DNA of 7,507 nt from the NCBI GenBank assembly GCA_023261915.1, contig JALRFT010000094.1:1-7507 (forward strand), in the 5' to 3' direction. Under the pieces are notes generated by a model. It searched no databases. It was given only the letters and a program-made list of their open reading frames with translations, and was not told the origin of the DNA. This DNA is from Acidimicrobiales bacterium. Lineage in GTDB: Bacteria; Actinomycetota; Acidimicrobiia; Acidimicrobiales; Acidimicrobilacustridaceae. Both the position numbers and the translations under genes were made by a program. Of this stretch, positions 6,279 to 7,507 are shown in pieces. The first letter of the stretch is position 1. Each line of letters starts with the position of its first letter.

Positions 6279-7507
6279 GGCGTCCCCCTGGGTGGCACCG
6301 TCGTAGTCACCGGTTGTGGCACTGCCGCAGCACGCACCTTGGCGCCCGGCTCGGTGGCAAGCACCTGTCCGGCGGCGTTCGTCACGGCCTGAGCCAAGGT
6401 GGCATCGACCTTCTTCGCCGCCTCGGGCAGCGCGTCGATGAACCGGCTCGCCCGATCCTGGCTGGGCGGAGGAACATCAAGGATCCTCAGTGCGACCCGT
6501 GCGATCTCCGAAAACACGGGAGCCGACAGGGACCCGCCGTAGATGTCGCCATTGGTCGGCTCGTCGATCATGACGAGGATGGACAATGCAGGATCCTCAG
6601 CCGGGGTGAAGCCAATGAACGTCGCCCGGTACAGCGAGTTGCCAGCACCATCGACGTACCCGCCCGTGGGCAGCGGCTTGGCCGCCGTTCCCGTCTTGCC
6701 GGCCACGGTGTACCCGTTGACGGCGGCCTTGCGTCCCGTTCCGACGGCAACGACACCACGCAACATCATGTTCATCATGTCAGCGGTGTCCGCCGATACC
6801 ACCCGGCGTGGCTCACCAACAGGAACGTCCTGACGGCCGCCGTCGGGGTCAATGGTGGCAGCGACTAACCGGGGAGGAACGTAGACCCCACCATTGGCGA
6901 TGACGTTGAACGCCATGGCCATCTGCAGAGGGGTCACGGCGATCCCCTGCCCAATGGGGATGGACCCGATCGAAGAGCCGGTCCACGCCGACGGATCATC
7001 AATGAATCCGGCCTGCTCGTTGGGGAATCCCACTGAGGTGGCGTCGCCGAGACCGAAGGCCCGCAGGTATTGGTAGAGGCGATCTTCACCGAGCGTCTGG
7101 GCTACACGGATCGTGCCGACGTTCGATGACGATGAGAGGATCTCGGGGATTCCCCAGTTCACCGTCCCGTGCGGCGTGTGTTCGTTGAACTGGTAGTCAC
7201 CGAGCCGAATCGAGTCGGCGACCTCAATCTGGGTCGACCAGTCGACGAGTCCCTCCTCCACGGCGCCTGACACCGTGATCATCTTCATGACTGATCCGGG
7301 TTCGTAGGAAGTCGTGACGGCCGCGTTGTTGATGTCGACCTCGACCTCTCCGGTTTCATCAACCCGACTCACGTTGGCCATGGCGAGGATCTCGCCAGTA
7401 GCGGGGCGCGTCACAAGGGCCACGCCTCCTCTCGCCCCGACCTTTGCCACCTGGGTGGAGAGGATCCTCTCTGCTTCACACTGCAGTGACCGATCGAGGG
7501 TGAGCAT
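6275..7507 (-). CDS. ftsI: Penicillin-binding protein FtsI/PBP3, C-terminal part (5' end outside window)
   Basis: FtsI is the class B penicillin-binding protein that cross-links septal peptidoglycan, working with FtsW. The window holds 410 residues. The methionine at the edge begins MLTLDRSLQCEAER, the internal segment that opens the transpeptidase domain in this family, so it is not the start. The membrane anchor and N-terminal pedestal lie outside. Active-site motifs are complete: SVMK (S72, K75 in the visible numbering) after YEPG, SSN (127-129), and KTGT (271-274). TPAEDPALSILVMIDEP (301-317) and SAPVFSEIARVALRIL (328-343) end the domain. About 65 further residues form a low-complexity tail rich in Ala, Pro, Val and Thr, finishing in VTTTVPPRGTP. 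The TGA overlaps the murE start by 4 nt. Placement directly before murE is the standard dcw order and argues for FtsI rather than another class B PBP. Confidence 0.94.
   Translation of the reverse strand: MLTLDRSLQCEAERILSTQVAKVGARGGVALVTRPATGEILAMANVSRVDETGEVEVDINNAAVTTSYEPGSVMKMITVSGAVEEGLVDWSTQIEVADSIRLGDYQFNEHTPHGTVNWGIPEILSSSSNVGTIRVAQTLGEDRLYQYLRAFGLGDATSVGFPNEQAGFIDDPSAWTGSSIGSIPIGQGIAVTPLQMAMAFNVIANGGVYVPPRLVAATIDPDGGRQDVPVGEPRRVVSADTADMMNMMLRGVVAVGTGRKAAVNGYTVAGKTGTAAKPLPTGGYVDGAGNSLYRATFIGFTPAEDPALSILVMIDEPTNGDIYGGSLSAPVFSEIARVALRILDVPPPSQDRASRFIDALPEAAKKVDATLAQAVTNAAGQVLATEPGAKVRAAAVPQPVTTTVPPRGTP
6284..6289 (-). promoter_or_regulatory. Ribosome binding site of murE
   Basis: On the minus strand AGGGGG lies 5 nt before the ATG at 6278-6276, inside the final codons of ftsI. 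It supports 6278 as the murE start. Confidence 0.6.

Noticed and set aside
6762..6781. Direct repeat of CATCATGT within ftsI
   Set aside because: It encodes consecutive methionines in the stretch ADMMNMMLR of the transpeptidase domain. The repeat follows from the protein sequence.

Overview
The window is a GC-rich bacterial segment, clearly above 60% G+C by eye. It is almost completely filled by a division and cell-wall (dcw) gene cluster on the minus strand. In transcription order, from the right edge to the left, the genes are ftsI (3' part only), murE, mraY, ftsW, murG and murC (5' part only). The products cover lipid I/II synthesis (MraY, MurG), two Mur ligase steps (MurC, MurE) and the septal polymerase/transpeptidase pair (FtsW, FtsI). 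GC content, GTG starts, a meso-DAP-type MurE and FtsI/FtsW proteins with long low-complexity tails suggest a high-GC actinobacterium. Acidimicrobiia is plausible, but the lineage is inferred from general look and not from a search.

Layout: 7507-6275 FtsI transpeptidase domain; 6278-4824 MurE; 4836-3760 MraY; 3763-2456 FtsW; 2459-1314 MurG; 1324 to about 218 MurC, which then runs as a nonsense reading frame to 95; 1-236 on the plus strand, the 5' part of a metal-type ABC transporter ATPase. Every dcw gene overlaps the next by 4 to 13 nt, so there is no intergenic space and no internal promoter or terminator is apparent. The genes are probably one translationally coupled operon.

Two things stand out. 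First, the left end is chimeric: the ABC ATPase (plus strand) and murC (minus strand) meet head-on at about 218-227, and both lose their 3' parts there. Because murC is normally essential, an assembly or amplification chimera is the most economical explanation, with a real inversion as the alternative. Second, murF and murD, which usually lie between murE/mraY and mraY/ftsW, are absent although the flanking genes overlap directly.

Smaller points are a DNSR variant of the DNPR substrate motif in MurE, a basic N-terminal tail of about 75 residues on FtsW, a low-complexity C-terminal tail on FtsI and a DDYAHLP variant in MurC. I saw no RNA genes, CRISPR arrays, insertion sequences or novel defence-type system. 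Apart from the chimeric join this is core housekeeping DNA.
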